Under the pieces are notes generated by a model. It worked only from the letters and a program-made list of their open reading frames with translations. It was not told the origin of the DNA and made no database searches. Below are positions 1-9,005 of a stretch of 64,000 nucleotides of DNA, in pieces. The position numbers and the translations under genes were made by a program. Origin of the DNA: Flexivirga caeni (lineage in GTDB: Bacteria > Actinomycetota > Actinomycetes > Actinomycetales > Dermatophilaceae); contig NZ_RJJQ01000020.1 of the NCBI RefSeq assembly GCF_003724155.1, positions 36,705 through 100,704 of the forward strand, in the 5' to 3' direction. How positions within the stretch are numbered: the first letter of the stretch is position 1; each line of letters starts with the position of its first letter.

Positions 1-456
1 AAGGTCGACGGGTGGCAGTCGATGTCGATCGGCGCGGCAGCGCAAGCGGTGCAGCGCAGCGGCTTCCCTGACGCGTATGCCGAGCACCAGACCCAGGGCG
101 AAGTCATCGCCGCGGTGATGACCGGCACCGCGCACGAAGGCATCGCGTGCCGGCTGGATCCCGCGAAGGCGAACGGGTCGCCCACGCAGATCGTGCAGCA
201 GCTGTCCGACGAGAGCGGGCTGACTGCCCAGGCCGGCACCGGCACCGTCACCTACCGCGGGCAGTCGGTCGACGGCGCCCAGGCCGTCGCCGCCTGGGCC
301 ATCGCCCACGCCAACGACGACAACATCACCGCCGTGACCGTCGGCAACCGCACCTGGGAGCGGCACCGCGGGCGCGACGGATGGAAGTGGCACCCGGCCA
401 AGCAGCCCACCGGCAGCCCCACCCTGATGCGCGTCGACGTGGAGACAGGCAAGTAG
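1..456 (+). CDS. 3' end of an uncharacterised protein (5' end outside window)
   Basis: The reading frame is open from the first base (KVDGWQS precedes the first ATG at 22) and closes with TAG at 454-456, so the gene begins upstream of the window. About 150 residues are visible. They contain no motif I can name. The end has a Trp-rich, basic stretch (RTWERHRGRDGWKWHP, about residues 109-124 counted from the ATG at 22). No signal peptide or membrane segment is visible in this part. The function is unknown. The in-frame ATG at 22 could be a start, but nothing resembling a ribosome site precedes it. Confidence 0.6.
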   Translation, partial: KVDGWQSMSIGAAAQAVQRSGFPDAYAEHQTQGEVIAAVMTGTAHEGIACRLDPAKANGSPTQIVQQLSDESGLTAQAGTGTVTYRGQSVDGAQAVAAWAIAHANDDNITAVTVGNRTWERHRGRDGWKWHPAKQPTGSPTLMRVDVETGK

Positions 457-467
457 CGCAGTCTCGG

Positions 468-551
468 GTCCCTAACCCTCGACCGTCGAGCCTTCGGGAC
501 AGAATCGGCGCGGTTACGGTCCCCAACCCCCGACCGTCGCGCCTCCGGGAC
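468..551. repeat. Doublet of 33-bp stem-loop repeats
   Basis: Two 33-bp units, 468-500 and 519-551, match at 29 of 33 positions and are separated by 18 bp. Each starts GTCCC and ends GGGAC, and has a second dyad at its centre (CTCGA-CCG-TCGAG in the first copy, CGA-CCG-TCG in the second). The doublet lies between two convergent gene ends and resembles a REP-type element. It also shares GGGAC/GTCCC ends with the nested palindromes near 4.7 and 5.8 kb. Confidence 0.6.
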
Positions 552-581
552 GCCATACCCGCTCCGATACCGCCACCACCG

Positions 582-623
582 CCGAAGGGGCGGCCCGCGA
601 AAGTTCGCGAACCGCCCCTTCGG
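582..623 (-). terminator. Hairpin terminator after gltA
   Basis: A 12-bp perfect inverted repeat (CCGAAGGGGCGG at 582-593, complement at 612-623) has a second inner dyad (CGCGAA/TTCGCG). It begins 11 bp beyond the gltA stop. There is no clear T-run, as is common in high-GC actinobacteria. It may act on the incoming plus-strand gene as well. Confidence 0.7.
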
Positions 624-633
624 GTGCGCAGAC

Positions 634-1926
<1,293 letters not shown>

Positions 1927-2025
1927 GTGCTTTCCGTCCTCTTACGTGAACCGGCGTCATTGCCGGGGAAGTCAGCGAAATCGACGGTACCTCAGCAGGT
2001 TTTCCTGCCGGGGAGGGCCCCCGCG

Positions 2026-3132
2026 TCAAGATTTGAATCTCTTCGCAGCAGCAAAAATTCGCTCGTCCGTCGCGGTGAGCGCGATCCGCACGTGGCGCGC
2101 ACCGGCCGCTCCGTAGAAGTCGCCGGGAGCGGCGAGTATGCCGAGAGCAGCCAGCTCATCGACGCTCTCCCGGCACGGATTGCCCTGTGTCGCCCACAGG
2201 TAGAGGCCCGCGTCGGAGTGGTCGATCTGCCAATTCGCAGCAATCAGAGCGCTTTTCAGCTCATCCCGCCGCGCTGCGTAGATCTTCTTCTGGATGGCGA
2301 CATGCGCGTCGTCCTGCACCGCGGCCAGCACCACTCGCTGCACCGGCCACGGGACGATCATGCCCGCGTGCTTGCGGACCTGCACCAGGCGCTGGATCAG
2401 CGCGGTGTCGCCCGCAACGAACGCCGCGCGATAGCCGGCCAGGTTGCTCTGCTTCGACAGCGAATAGACCGCCAGCAGCCCCTCATGGCTCCCGCCGCAG
2501 ACCCGGTCGTCCAGGATGCTGGGTGTCGTCACACCGTCGGCGTCACGACGCCAGTCCAGCTCGGCGTAGCACTCGTCGCTGGCAACGATCACCCCACGCG
2601 CCCGCGCCCACGAGACGACCTTGGCCAGATGGTCGACCGGCAGCACCTGCCCGTGCGGGTTGCCGGGACTGTTGACCCACAACAGTTTTGGCGCCTTCGG
2701 TCCGAACTGCACGAGGCTCGCGGCAGGCACCGGGCGGGCGCCTGCGAGGCGCGCGCCCACGTCATACGTCGGATAGGCGAGCTCCGGGAAGCCGACGGTG
2801 TCACCGGGGCCGAGCCCGAGCAGGGTCGGCAGCCAGGCGACGAACTCCTTGCTGCCGACGACCGGCAGCACTCCGTCCGGGTCGACGCCGGTGGCGTTGC
2901 GGCGACGGGCGAACCAGCCGGCGATCGCTTCGCGCAGGTCGGGCGTGCCCCACACCTGCGGATATCCGGGGGCATCGGATGCCGCAGCGAGCGCGTCCTG
3001 CAGGATGCGCGGCGTCGGGTCGACCGGTGTCCCGACGGACAGGTCGATGATGCCGCCAGGATGCGCGGTTGCGGTCGCCTTCGCCGCGGCAAGGGTGTCC
3101 CAGGGGAAGTCCGGCAGGTCAGCGACGGGCAT
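2026..3132 (-). CDS. dapC: Succinyldiaminopimelate transaminase
   Basis: A PLP-dependent fold-type I aminotransferase that makes N-succinyl-LL-diaminopimelate on the lysine/peptidoglycan pathway. At 368 residues it matches the actinobacterial DapC group. Visible features are the substrate loop NSPGNPHG (154-161), the cofactor Asp in SDECY (185-189) and the Schiff-base Lys227 in YSLSKQSN. The assignment to DapC rather than another class I aminotransferase rests on the gene directly after fdxA, the usual actinobacterial order. The pathway enzyme LysA is also encoded in this window, about 38 kb away. Confidence 0.9.
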   Translation of the reverse strand: MPVADLPDFPWDTLAAAKATATAHPGGIIDLSVGTPVDPTPRILQDALAAASDAPGYPQVWGTPDLREAIAGWFARRRNATGVDPDGVLPVVGSKEFVAWLPTLLGLGPGDTVGFPELAYPTYDVGARLAGARPVPAASLVQFGPKAPKLLWVNSPGNPHGQVLPVDHLAKVVSWARARGVIVASDECYAELDWRRDADGVTTPSILDDRVCGGSHEGLLAVYSLSKQSNLAGYRAAFVAGDTALIQRLVQVRKHAGMIVPWPVQRVVLAAVQDDAHVAIQKKIYAARRDELKSALIAANWQIDHSDAGLYLWATQGNPCRESVDELAALGILAAPGDFYGAAGARHVRIALTATDERIFAAAKRFKS

Positions 3133-3153
3133 GGTGGTTGCGACCGCTCGCCG

Positions 3154-3480
3154 TCACTCCGCGGTTTCCTGCGGGGGCAGCGCCGCGATCAGCGGGTGGT
3201 CCATGTCGAGGACACCGAGCTTGGCAGCACCGCCCGGGCTGCCGATCTCGTCGAAGAACTCGACGTTGGCCTTGTAGTAGTCGGCCCACTGCTCCGGGAC
3301 GTCGTCCTCGTAGTAGATCGCCTCGACCGGGCAGACCGGCTCGCACGCGCCGCAGTCGACGCATTCGTCGGGCTGGATATAGAGGCTGCGCTTGCCTTCG
3401 TAGATGCAGTCGACCGGGCACTCCTCGACGCAGGCTCGGTCCTTCAGATCGACGCACGGCTGTGCAATGACGTAAGTCAT
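3154..3480 (-). CDS. fdxA: 7Fe ferredoxin (3Fe-4S/4Fe-4S)
   Basis: A small soluble electron carrier of 108 residues. The cysteine pattern follows the Azotobacter FdI / mycobacterial FdxA type: Cys9, Cys17 and Cys50 for the 3Fe-4S centre, and Cys21 with Cys40-x2-Cys43-x2-Cys46 for the 4Fe-4S centre. The position that would be a fourth ligand of the first cluster is not cysteine (CVDLKDRAC), as expected for a 3Fe cluster. It lies 21 bp upstream of dapC on the same strand, so they are probably co-transcribed. A GAGGAAC ribosome site precedes the ATG. Confidence 0.95.
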   Translation of the reverse strand: MTYVIAQPCVDLKDRACVEECPVDCIYEGKRSLYIQPDECVDCGACEPVCPVEAIYYEDDVPEQWADYYKANVEFFDEIGSPGGAAKLGVLDMDHPLIAALPPQETAE

Positions 3481-3556
3481 CTCGAAATGTTCCTCCAGTG
3501 GGTGCGCGGCCGAGCACGGGCGACCGGCAGGTAGTTATCGCAACTAGTATGCCGCC

Positions 3557-4660
3557 GTGCCTCCTGAGCCGGTCAGCCAGTCTCACCTCACCGCGGTCCT
3601 CGAGGTGGGAGCGCGGGTGGCGATCCGGTGGCGGCTGCCGGATTCCGACGTGCCCGAGGGCGGTCCCCACTTCACCGATGTGCTCGGCCAGGTGCGGGCG
3701 GTCGACGACGAGTCGGTCGTCGTCGACACTCGCGGCGGCGTTGCCACCGTCCGGCTCGACCGCATCGCGTTGGCCAGGCGGGTGCCACCGCCGCCCGTAC
3801 GCCGGCCACGCCGAGCGCCGGGTGGCGAGGACATCGGGATCGACGACCTGCAGGTGCTGATGACGGCCGGTATGCCGCCACTCGACTCGGCGCGTGTGGG
3901 TGAGTGGCTGTTGCGATCCGCCGAGGGATATACCGGGCGCGCGAATTCCGCTCTGCCCGTGGGTGATCCGGGCATCCCCCTGCTGGCGGCGATCGAGCAG
4001 GTGACCGCCTGGTATGGCGAGCGCAATCAGCCCGCACTCGTCCAGCTGCCTCATCCCGCTGATGCAAATCCACAGCAGTCCGAGCTGGGATCCTTTCTGG
4101 CACAGCATAATTGGCGCTTCCTGACCCGGACTCTCGTCATGACGCGGCCCACCTCCGCGACCGCACCCTCCGGGCCCGCACACTCCCCCCTTCCGCGAAT
4201 GACGGCTTCCTCGCCGAATGACGGTGCAATCTCGCCGTCACTCGGGGAATCCGCCGTCACTCGGGACAACGTCGCAGTGTCCGAATCCCCTTCGGACGAC
4301 TGGTGGTCCAGCGCATCGCCCCGTTCACTCGAACACCGAGACACGCTCGCTAGCGTGCTGGAACTTATCCCGGAGGCGGCATACCTCACGGCATACGCCG
4401 GCGACCAGCCGGTTGGGCATCTGCGCCTGGCGTTCACCGACGGCTGGAGCGGCGTCTTCGACGTGCACACCGACCCTGCCTCCCGCCGGACCGGGGTCGC
4501 GCGGGCGCTGCTGGCAAGCGCCACCGAGGTCGCCGCACAGCGCCGGATCCCGTTGCAATACCTACAGGTTGCGGCGGACAACCTCGCGGCCGTCGGGCTC
4601 TACGAGTCGCTCGGGTGGCGCGTGCACCACGCGTACCACTACGCGACCGCCGCACGCTGA
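3557..4660 (+). CDS. GNAT acetyltransferase with N-terminal SH3-like domain and a repeat-encoded linker
   Basis: A 367-residue protein with three parts. Residues 10-75 form a small beta-rich domain (VRAVDDESVVVDTRGG). A middle section carries conserved-looking helices. Residues 255-367 are a GNAT fold with the acetyl-CoA motif A around DVHTDPASRRTGVARALL and the C-terminal LYESLGWRVHHAY. The substrate is unknown. Residues about 213-236 (PRMTASSPNDGAISPSLGES region) are encoded by a nested palindromic repeat and look like an unstructured insert between domains. The GTG start at 3557 is the earliest sensible one. The stop lies inside another palindrome of the same design. It is divergent from fdxA. 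Confidence 0.8.
   Translation: MPPEPVSQSHLTAVLEVGARVAIRWRLPDSDVPEGGPHFTDVLGQVRAVDDESVVVDTRGGVATVRLDRIALARRVPPPPVRRPRRAPGGEDIGIDDLQVLMTAGMPPLDSARVGEWLLRSAEGYTGRANSALPVGDPGIPLLAAIEQVTAWYGERNQPALVQLPHPADANPQQSELGSFLAQHNWRFLTRTLVMTRPTSATAPSGPAHSPLPRMTASSPNDGAISPSLGESAVTRDNVAVSESPSDDWWSSASPRSLEHRDTLASVLELIPEAAYLTAYAGDQPVGHLRLAFTDGWSGVFDVHTDPASRRTGVARALLASATEVAAQRRIPLQYLQVAADNLAAVGLYESLGWRVHHAYHYATAAR
4194..4264. repeat. Nested palindrome inside the GNAT coding sequence
   Basis: The arms read outer GAATGACGG (4197-4205), inner CCGAATGACGG (4214-4224), a 10-nt loop, inner CCGTCACTCGG (4235-4245) and outer CCGTCACTCGG (4254-4264). The inner and outer arms pair with one mismatch each. The layout (outer arm, spacer, inner arm, 10-nt loop, and mirror) is the same as in the elements at 4655 and 5748, although the arm sequence differs. 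The reading frame runs through it without a stop. Confidence 0.75.
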
Positions 4661-4720
4661 CGGTCTGTGGGACGACTGACGGCGGCATGCCACCGTCAGT
4701 CGTCCCGGCCGCCGTCAGCG
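4655..4720. repeat. 66-bp nested palindrome, copy 1
   Basis: The structure is CGCTGACGG (4655-4663), 5 nt, GGGACGACTGACGG (4669-4682), a 10-nt loop, CCGTCAGTCGTCCC (4693-4706), 5 nt, CCGTCAGCG (4712-4720). Both arm pairs are perfect. The upstream gene's TGA stop (4658-4660) is part of the outer arm. It can act as a terminator, but the same sequence recurs at 5748, so it is a dispersed repeat. Confidence 0.85.
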
Positions 4721-4775
4721 TCGTCGAGCCGCCTGTGGATAACGACTGCGGGAGTCGCGCAATCCTTGCCACAGT

Positions 4776-5738
4776 ATGGCGATGCTCAACGAACCACTGG
4801 ACCCGAGAGAAATCGTCTCGACGGCGGCATTCCTGCGGCGAGGCATCAAGCCGTCGCGGCTGGCCGCCGGAAAGTCGCCCGTGCTTGCGAGGGTGCGCGC
4901 AGGTGAATACCTGTCGACCGACCGCTGGGTGCAACTGTCCGCGGCCGAACGACATCGGGCACTCATCTACGCGACAACGGCTCGCATGCGCTCTCCGCTC
5001 CCGATGCTGTATGGCGTGTCCGCTGGAATCATGCTGCGCTTGCCCATCATCGGAAAGATCCCGCAGCGAGTACAGGTGCTGCTCGACGCCAGGGCTGCTG
5101 GATCCAGCACCTTGGTCCAGCGGCACCGGGCCATGGATCTGCCCGGGCCGATGCTCATCGACGGCATCCCGGTGACTCCGCCCGCGCGGACTGTCGTCGA
5201 TCTGGCCCGCACCATGTCGCTCGCCTGTGCTCTTGCGGCAGGCGACTGGGCAGTTCGCCTTTCGATGTGCGGCGTCGCGGACATCACCAACGCAGCCCTC
5301 GCGGTTCCCTGTCGCGGGCATGGTCGTGCCATCGCAATCCTCGCCGCGCGGTTGGTGGACCCACGCTCCGAGTCCCCCGGCGAGTCACTCAGCCGGGCAC
5401 GAATGTATGAGAACGGATTTCCGGAACCCGACCTGCAGGTCCCGCTCCTCGACGAGCGCGGAGAGTTCGGTCGGGGCGACTTCGGCTGGCCCGGCCTCAT
5501 CGGTGAGTTTGATGGTCTTCGGAAGTACCGGGCGACCGGAGACGCCGGAAACATGGCGAGCGAGGAGGTCGTCATACGCGAGAAGCGCAGGGAAGATCGC
5601 GCCCGCCGTGCCGGTTGGGGGTTCGCCCGGTGGGTGTGGTCGGATGCCTTCGGCGGCGCAGGGCTCACCGCCACACTCCTGGCCGGAGGTCTCGAACGAT
5701 CGTCTACCCATCGCTGGGGGCGCGACATCGAAAACTAG
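4776..5738 (+). CDS. DUF559/Vsr-like nuclease-domain protein (AbiEi-antitoxin-like N-terminus)
   Basis: A 320-residue member of a common actinobacterial family. The N-terminal half (about 1-190) resembles the helix-rich AbiEi-type region with PPARTVVDLART near residue 130. The C-terminal part carries the PD-(D/E)XK-like pattern ESLSRARMYENGFPEPDLQ, then GDFGWPGLIGEFDGLRKY, then EEVVIREKRRED and GFARWVW, as in the Vsr/DUF559 group. DNA cleavage is inferred from the family. The partner and target are unknown. Near-identical nested palindromes lie on both sides, 55 bp before the start and 9 bp after the stop. An alternative ATG lies 6 bp downstream. Confidence 0.75.
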   Translation: MAMLNEPLDPREIVSTAAFLRRGIKPSRLAAGKSPVLARVRAGEYLSTDRWVQLSAAERHRALIYATTARMRSPLPMLYGVSAGIMLRLPIIGKIPQRVQVLLDARAAGSSTLVQRHRAMDLPGPMLIDGIPVTPPARTVVDLARTMSLACALAAGDWAVRLSMCGVADITNAALAVPCRGHGRAIAILAARLVDPRSESPGESLSRARMYENGFPEPDLQVPLLDERGEFGRGDFGWPGLIGEFDGLRKYRATGDAGNMASEEVVIREKRREDRARRAGWGFARWVWSDAFGGAGLTATLLAGGLERSSTHRWGRDIEN

Positions 5739-5747
5739 GCAGCGACT

Positions 5748-5809
5748 CTGACGGCCTACGGGACGATCGACGGTCGCCTGCCACCGTCAGTCGTCCCACG
5801 GACCGTCAG
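5748..5809. repeat. 62-bp nested palindrome, copy 2
   Basis: The structure is CTGACGG (5748-5754), 5 nt, GGGACGATCGACGG (5760-5773), a 10-nt loop ending TGCCA, CCGTCAGTCGTCCC (5784-5797), 5 nt, CCGTCAG (5803-5809). Spacing and right-hand arms are identical to the copy at 4655. The left inner arm has two changes. It lies between two convergent genes, so a bidirectional terminator role is plausible. Confidence 0.85.
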
Positions 5810-5819
5810 TGTTCCCCCA

Positions 5820-7568
5820 TCAGTTGCAGGTGATGCGCACGGCCGGCTGGTAGCGCGTGGTCAGGCTCTCGTTCTTGACCACCTTCCCGGAGAGGTTCTT
5901 CACGACCCGCGTGACGGTGACGCTGAAACCGTTCTCCGGAGGTTGCGGGATGCAGCTGGCGCCGGTCAAGTGCTTGGCCGGACCGGGCGTCACGACGTCG
6001 AAGATGGGGCTGGTGGTCGAGGTGACGGTGAAGGTCTTCACGCCATACAGCCGGATGACGGAGGCGTTGCCCTCGATGCCGGCCCAGATGCGGATCGGGT
6101 GACCGGTGTCGTTGGTCCACTTGTTGTCGATGCTCGGGTCCCACATCGTCGCCTCGCGGCCCATCGGGTAGCGCGAGATCCAGACGGCGTGCGCCGTGTG
6201 CTCGACCTCCTTGACACCGGCGAAGAACGTCGCGTTGTAGAGGGTCGTCGACACCTGCGAGATGCCGCCGCCCATGCCGGGCTCGTCCTTCCCGTCCACC
6301 AGAACGGGCGCATTGACATATCCCTGCGCCGCAGTGAACGGCCGCAGCGTGTCGAGCAGCGAGAATGTCTGGCCGGGTAGGACGACGATGCCGTTGAGTT
6401 TGCTCAGGCCCACGCCGATGTTCTTCGTCCGCGCGGCATTCTCGGCGCCGGTCGGGAAGACCGAGACGAACTCGGAGATCAGCTGGTCGCTGACCGCGGT
6501 CTTCTTCAGGTCGGCTGCGGTGACCGCCGGCTGAACGGCCTTGGTCTGCAGCGACATCGTCCGGTCGGGTGCGGTCAGCGCCGCGATCAGCAGCTTGCCG
6601 GCACCGTCGGTGTCGGGTGCGGTGCCGTTCTGACCTGGTATGACGGTGCGTTTCCCGCCGGCATAACTCAGCTTCGCGTCGACCGCAGGGGTGGTCAGCG
6701 CCCCGGCCTTCTCGTCGAGCAGTTTCGTCAGCGCCGGCTGATCGACTTTCGGGGTCAGCTTCGTGCCGTCAACCGCCGTGCTCAACACCTCGCAGATGTC
6801 GGTGACCTGCAGCGTGGTCTGCTTGCCCGCCACCTTCACCACGATGGGATCCGACATCGCCGGTGTGGCGAATTCCTTGACGTAGCGGTCGATCTCGGTC
6901 TGTGTCACGGCCGCGGGCTGCTCTGCGAGTTTCGCGCTGAACTCGGTGGTCCGCGGCCACCCTGCGGCGATCTGCTTGCTGACGGCGGCCGCGTCGACAC
7001 CCTTCCCGGGAGCGGACTCGGTGGTCACCACCTTGCCGGCGACGAACTTCACCGTGCCGTTCCGGGGAGCGCCTTGCAGACCGTTCGAGGCGGCCTGGAC
7101 CGCACGCTGCAGCGCCGCCTGATCGACCTTCACGGTGAGCGCGCGGTCCGGCCCGTCGCCGGTCAGCCGGTGCCAGACGGTCGACGGGTTCAGGGAGAAG
7201 CCGGTCAGTCCGTCCAGCACGCCAGAGGTGTTCATCGACAGACCGGACTTCGCCGGCACCAGCGTCTCCCGGTGACCATCGAGCAGCAGCTGGATGGGCG
7301 CATTCTCCTGCTGCGCAGCGGCCGCGGCGATCTCGGCACGAGCGTCGGCGCGGCTCATCCCGCCGATGTGCCGTCCGGCGACCGTGGTTCCGCGCTGGAT
7401 CTTGTCGGACTGCGACACAGCGAGGCCGACATACGCGCCGGCGAGTATGACGACAGCGGTCACTCCACCGCCGATCCACCACGCCGTGCGCCGGCTGCGC
7501 CCCGAAGGTTCGGTCTCCATGTCCACACCACTGCTCTCGCGGTCCCCACCCGATGTGCCGGTAGTCAA
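5820..7568 (-). CDS. VanW-family cell-wall-associated protein
   Basis: A 582-residue membrane-anchored protein. There is a basic N-tail, one transmembrane helix (about residues 29-51), an extracytoplasmic region with two peptidoglycan-binding-type repeats (about 60-330), and a C-terminal VanW domain with TFSLLDTL and GGGISQVSTTLYNATFFAG (about 395-450). The YoaR/VanW family is thought to act at peptidoglycan, but the activity is undefined. The chosen TTG start overlaps the upstream flavin-reductase stop (TTGA) and has GGAG 7 nt before it. An ATG at 7520 is an alternative that only shortens the cytoplasmic tail. Confidence 0.87.
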   Translation of the reverse strand: MTTGTSGGDRESSGVDMETEPSGRSRRTAWWIGGGVTAVVILAGAYVGLAVSQSDKIQRGTTVAGRHIGGMSRADARAEIAAAAAQQENAPIQLLLDGHRETLVPAKSGLSMNTSGVLDGLTGFSLNPSTVWHRLTGDGPDRALTVKVDQAALQRAVQAASNGLQGAPRNGTVKFVAGKVVTTESAPGKGVDAAAVSKQIAAGWPRTTEFSAKLAEQPAAVTQTEIDRYVKEFATPAMSDPIVVKVAGKQTTLQVTDICEVLSTAVDGTKLTPKVDQPALTKLLDEKAGALTTPAVDAKLSYAGGKRTVIPGQNGTAPDTDGAGKLLIAALTAPDRTMSLQTKAVQPAVTAADLKKTAVSDQLISEFVSVFPTGAENAARTKNIGVGLSKLNGIVVLPGQTFSLLDTLRPFTAAQGYVNAPVLVDGKDEPGMGGGISQVSTTLYNATFFAGVKEVEHTAHAVWISRYPMGREATMWDPSIDNKWTNDTGHPIRIWAGIEGNASVIRLYGVKTFTVTSTTSPIFDVVTPGPAKHLTGASCIPQPPENGFSVTVTRVVKNLSGKVVKNESLTTRYQPAVRITCN

Positions 7569-8140
7569 TGCTGCACTCCGAAGGCACCCCGGTAATAGAT
7601 GAGTGCATCGCCCGGTCGTGCGGCGATCGAGACCGAGAGTACGTGTCCGATCAGCAGTGTGTGGTCACCTGCCCGAACTGTGTCGAAGGTGTGACATTCG
7701 AGGGTCGCCATCGCGTTGTCCAGCAGCGCCACCCCCGTCTCCGGCCCGCGGTGGAAGTCCACCCGGTCCAGTTGTCCGTGCAACGGCCGCCCCCGGGTGG
7801 CCAGCCAGGCGGCCACCCGCCGCTCCGACTCCGGCAGCAGGCTCACGCCCCACTTCCCCGCCTCCATCACCGCGTCGTGGAAGCGGGCCTCGCGCTCGAT
7901 GCTGACGGCCATCAGCACGGGATCCAGCGACACCGACATCAGGGCGTTGGCGGTCATGGCGTGATCAAGGTCGCCGGCCCGGGTCGAGATGACCGAGACC
8001 CCGGTCACGAACCGCCCCATCACCTGCCGGTACTCGTCCGGGTCGACCGAACCCCACGAAGTTTCTCCTCCGCTCCGCTCCCCCGAATACTTCGCGGGGA
8101 TCCCGGTCCGATATAGACGGTTCTCCTCGTAGTCGCTCAT
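7565..8140 (-). CDS. Flavin reductase family (FMN-binding split-barrel) protein
   Basis: A 191-residue NAD(P)H:FMN reductase-like domain starting near residue 33 (DEYRQVMGRFVTGVSVIS) and running through AMTANALMSVSLDPVLMAVS to the end. Members supply reduced flavin to a monooxygenase or act as small flavoreductases. No dedicated oxygenase gene is adjacent, so the partner is unknown. The ATG overlaps the mshB stop and its own stop overlaps the VanW start, so the four genes typA-mshB-this-vanW look translationally coupled. The first 30 residues are outside the family domain. Confidence 0.85.
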   Translation of the reverse strand: MSDYEENRLYRTGIPAKYSGERSGGETSWGSVDPDEYRQVMGRFVTGVSVISTRAGDLDHAMTANALMSVSLDPVLMAVSIEREARFHDAVMEAGKWGVSLLPESERRVAAWLATRGRPLHGQLDRVDFHRGPETGVALLDNAMATLECHTFDTVRAGDHTLLIGHVLSVSIAARPGDALIYYRGAFGVQH

Positions 8141-9003
8141 GCCACCAGCCCCGTATGCCGCAAGCCGGTCGAGACGCCAGGCAGCGCCGCGCCGCTCAGC
8201 GGGTCGAGCCGCACGAACGCCTCGCGCGCGGCCAGCCGGGTCGCGACGGCGTTGGAGAGCGTGTAGTAACCGTCGAACACGTTCACCTGGGTGCGATGCC
8301 GGCGCAGCGCGGCGGTCTGCTGCTCCAGCGCGTCGGCGTCGATCACCACATGCGTGACGACGTCGTCCTCGACGACACTGGGCAGGAACGCCTCGTCCGG
8401 CGACGGTACGACCACCCCTGGAGCGGTTGTGTGCTCCGCGAGCCAGGTCCGGTCCTCGACCGCCCAGCTGCGCGGCGTCACCACCGTGTAGAAGGCGGGT
8501 GGCTCCGCCAGGCTCGCGACGGCGGCGCGCGTCGCCTCGTGAGTGCGGATGTGGTCGGGGTGACCGTAACCACCATGCGCGTCATACGTCACCACGATCT
8601 GTGGCCGCATCTCCCGCAGGTATGCCGCAATGTCGTGACTTACCCGCGCGGTCTGCGCGCCGGTGAAAGCGCGCGGGTGCTGCGCGGACGGCGTGCCCGC
8701 CATCCCGGAGTCGCGGTAGCGGCCGTCGGCCAGCACGGTCACCGACCGTGCGCCGAGTTCCTTGACCGCAGAGTGCAATTCGTCACGGCGCAGGTCGGCG
8801 AGCGGGTCCGGCGCGTCGACCGGACGCGGCATGCCGGGCGGCAGCTCGAGGTGCCGCAACTCGGCGGGGATCACCTCGCCCTCCTCGCCGAGCGTGCACG
8901 TCAGCACCTGCACCTCGTCGCCGCGAGCCGCGTGGTGCGCGATCGCGAGGCCGGTCCACAACGACTCGTCGTCGGGGTGCGCGTGCACGAAAACCAAACG
9001 CAT
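8137..9003 (-). CDS. mshB: GlcNAc-Ins deacetylase, mycothiol biosynthesis
   Basis: A zinc-dependent LmbE/PIG-L deacetylase of 288 residues that would remove the acetyl group of N-acetylglucosaminyl-inositol in mycothiol synthesis. The metal site is visible: His9 and Asp12 in AHPDDE with the general base Asp11, and His148 in GGYGHPDH. The MshB-type loop GEEGEVIP (about 39-46) supports MshB over the conjugate amidase Mca, but the paralogs are close. The start at 9003 leaves 2 bp to the typA stop. A longer in-frame extension upstream is only typA read in another frame. Confidence 0.85.
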   Translation of the reverse strand: MRLVFVHAHPDDESLWTGLAIAHHAARGDEVQVLTCTLGEEGEVIPAELRHLELPPGMPRPVDAPDPLADLRRDELHSAVKELGARSVTVLADGRYRDSGMAGTPSAQHPRAFTGAQTARVSHDIAAYLREMRPQIVVTYDAHGGYGHPDHIRTHEATRAAVASLAEPPAFYTVVTPRSWAVEDRTWLAEHTTAPGVVVPSPDEAFLPSVVEDDVVTHVVIDADALEQQTAALRRHRTQVNVFDGYYTLSNAVATRLAAREAFVRLDPLSGAALPGVSTGLRHTGLVA

Positions 9004-9005
9004 GA

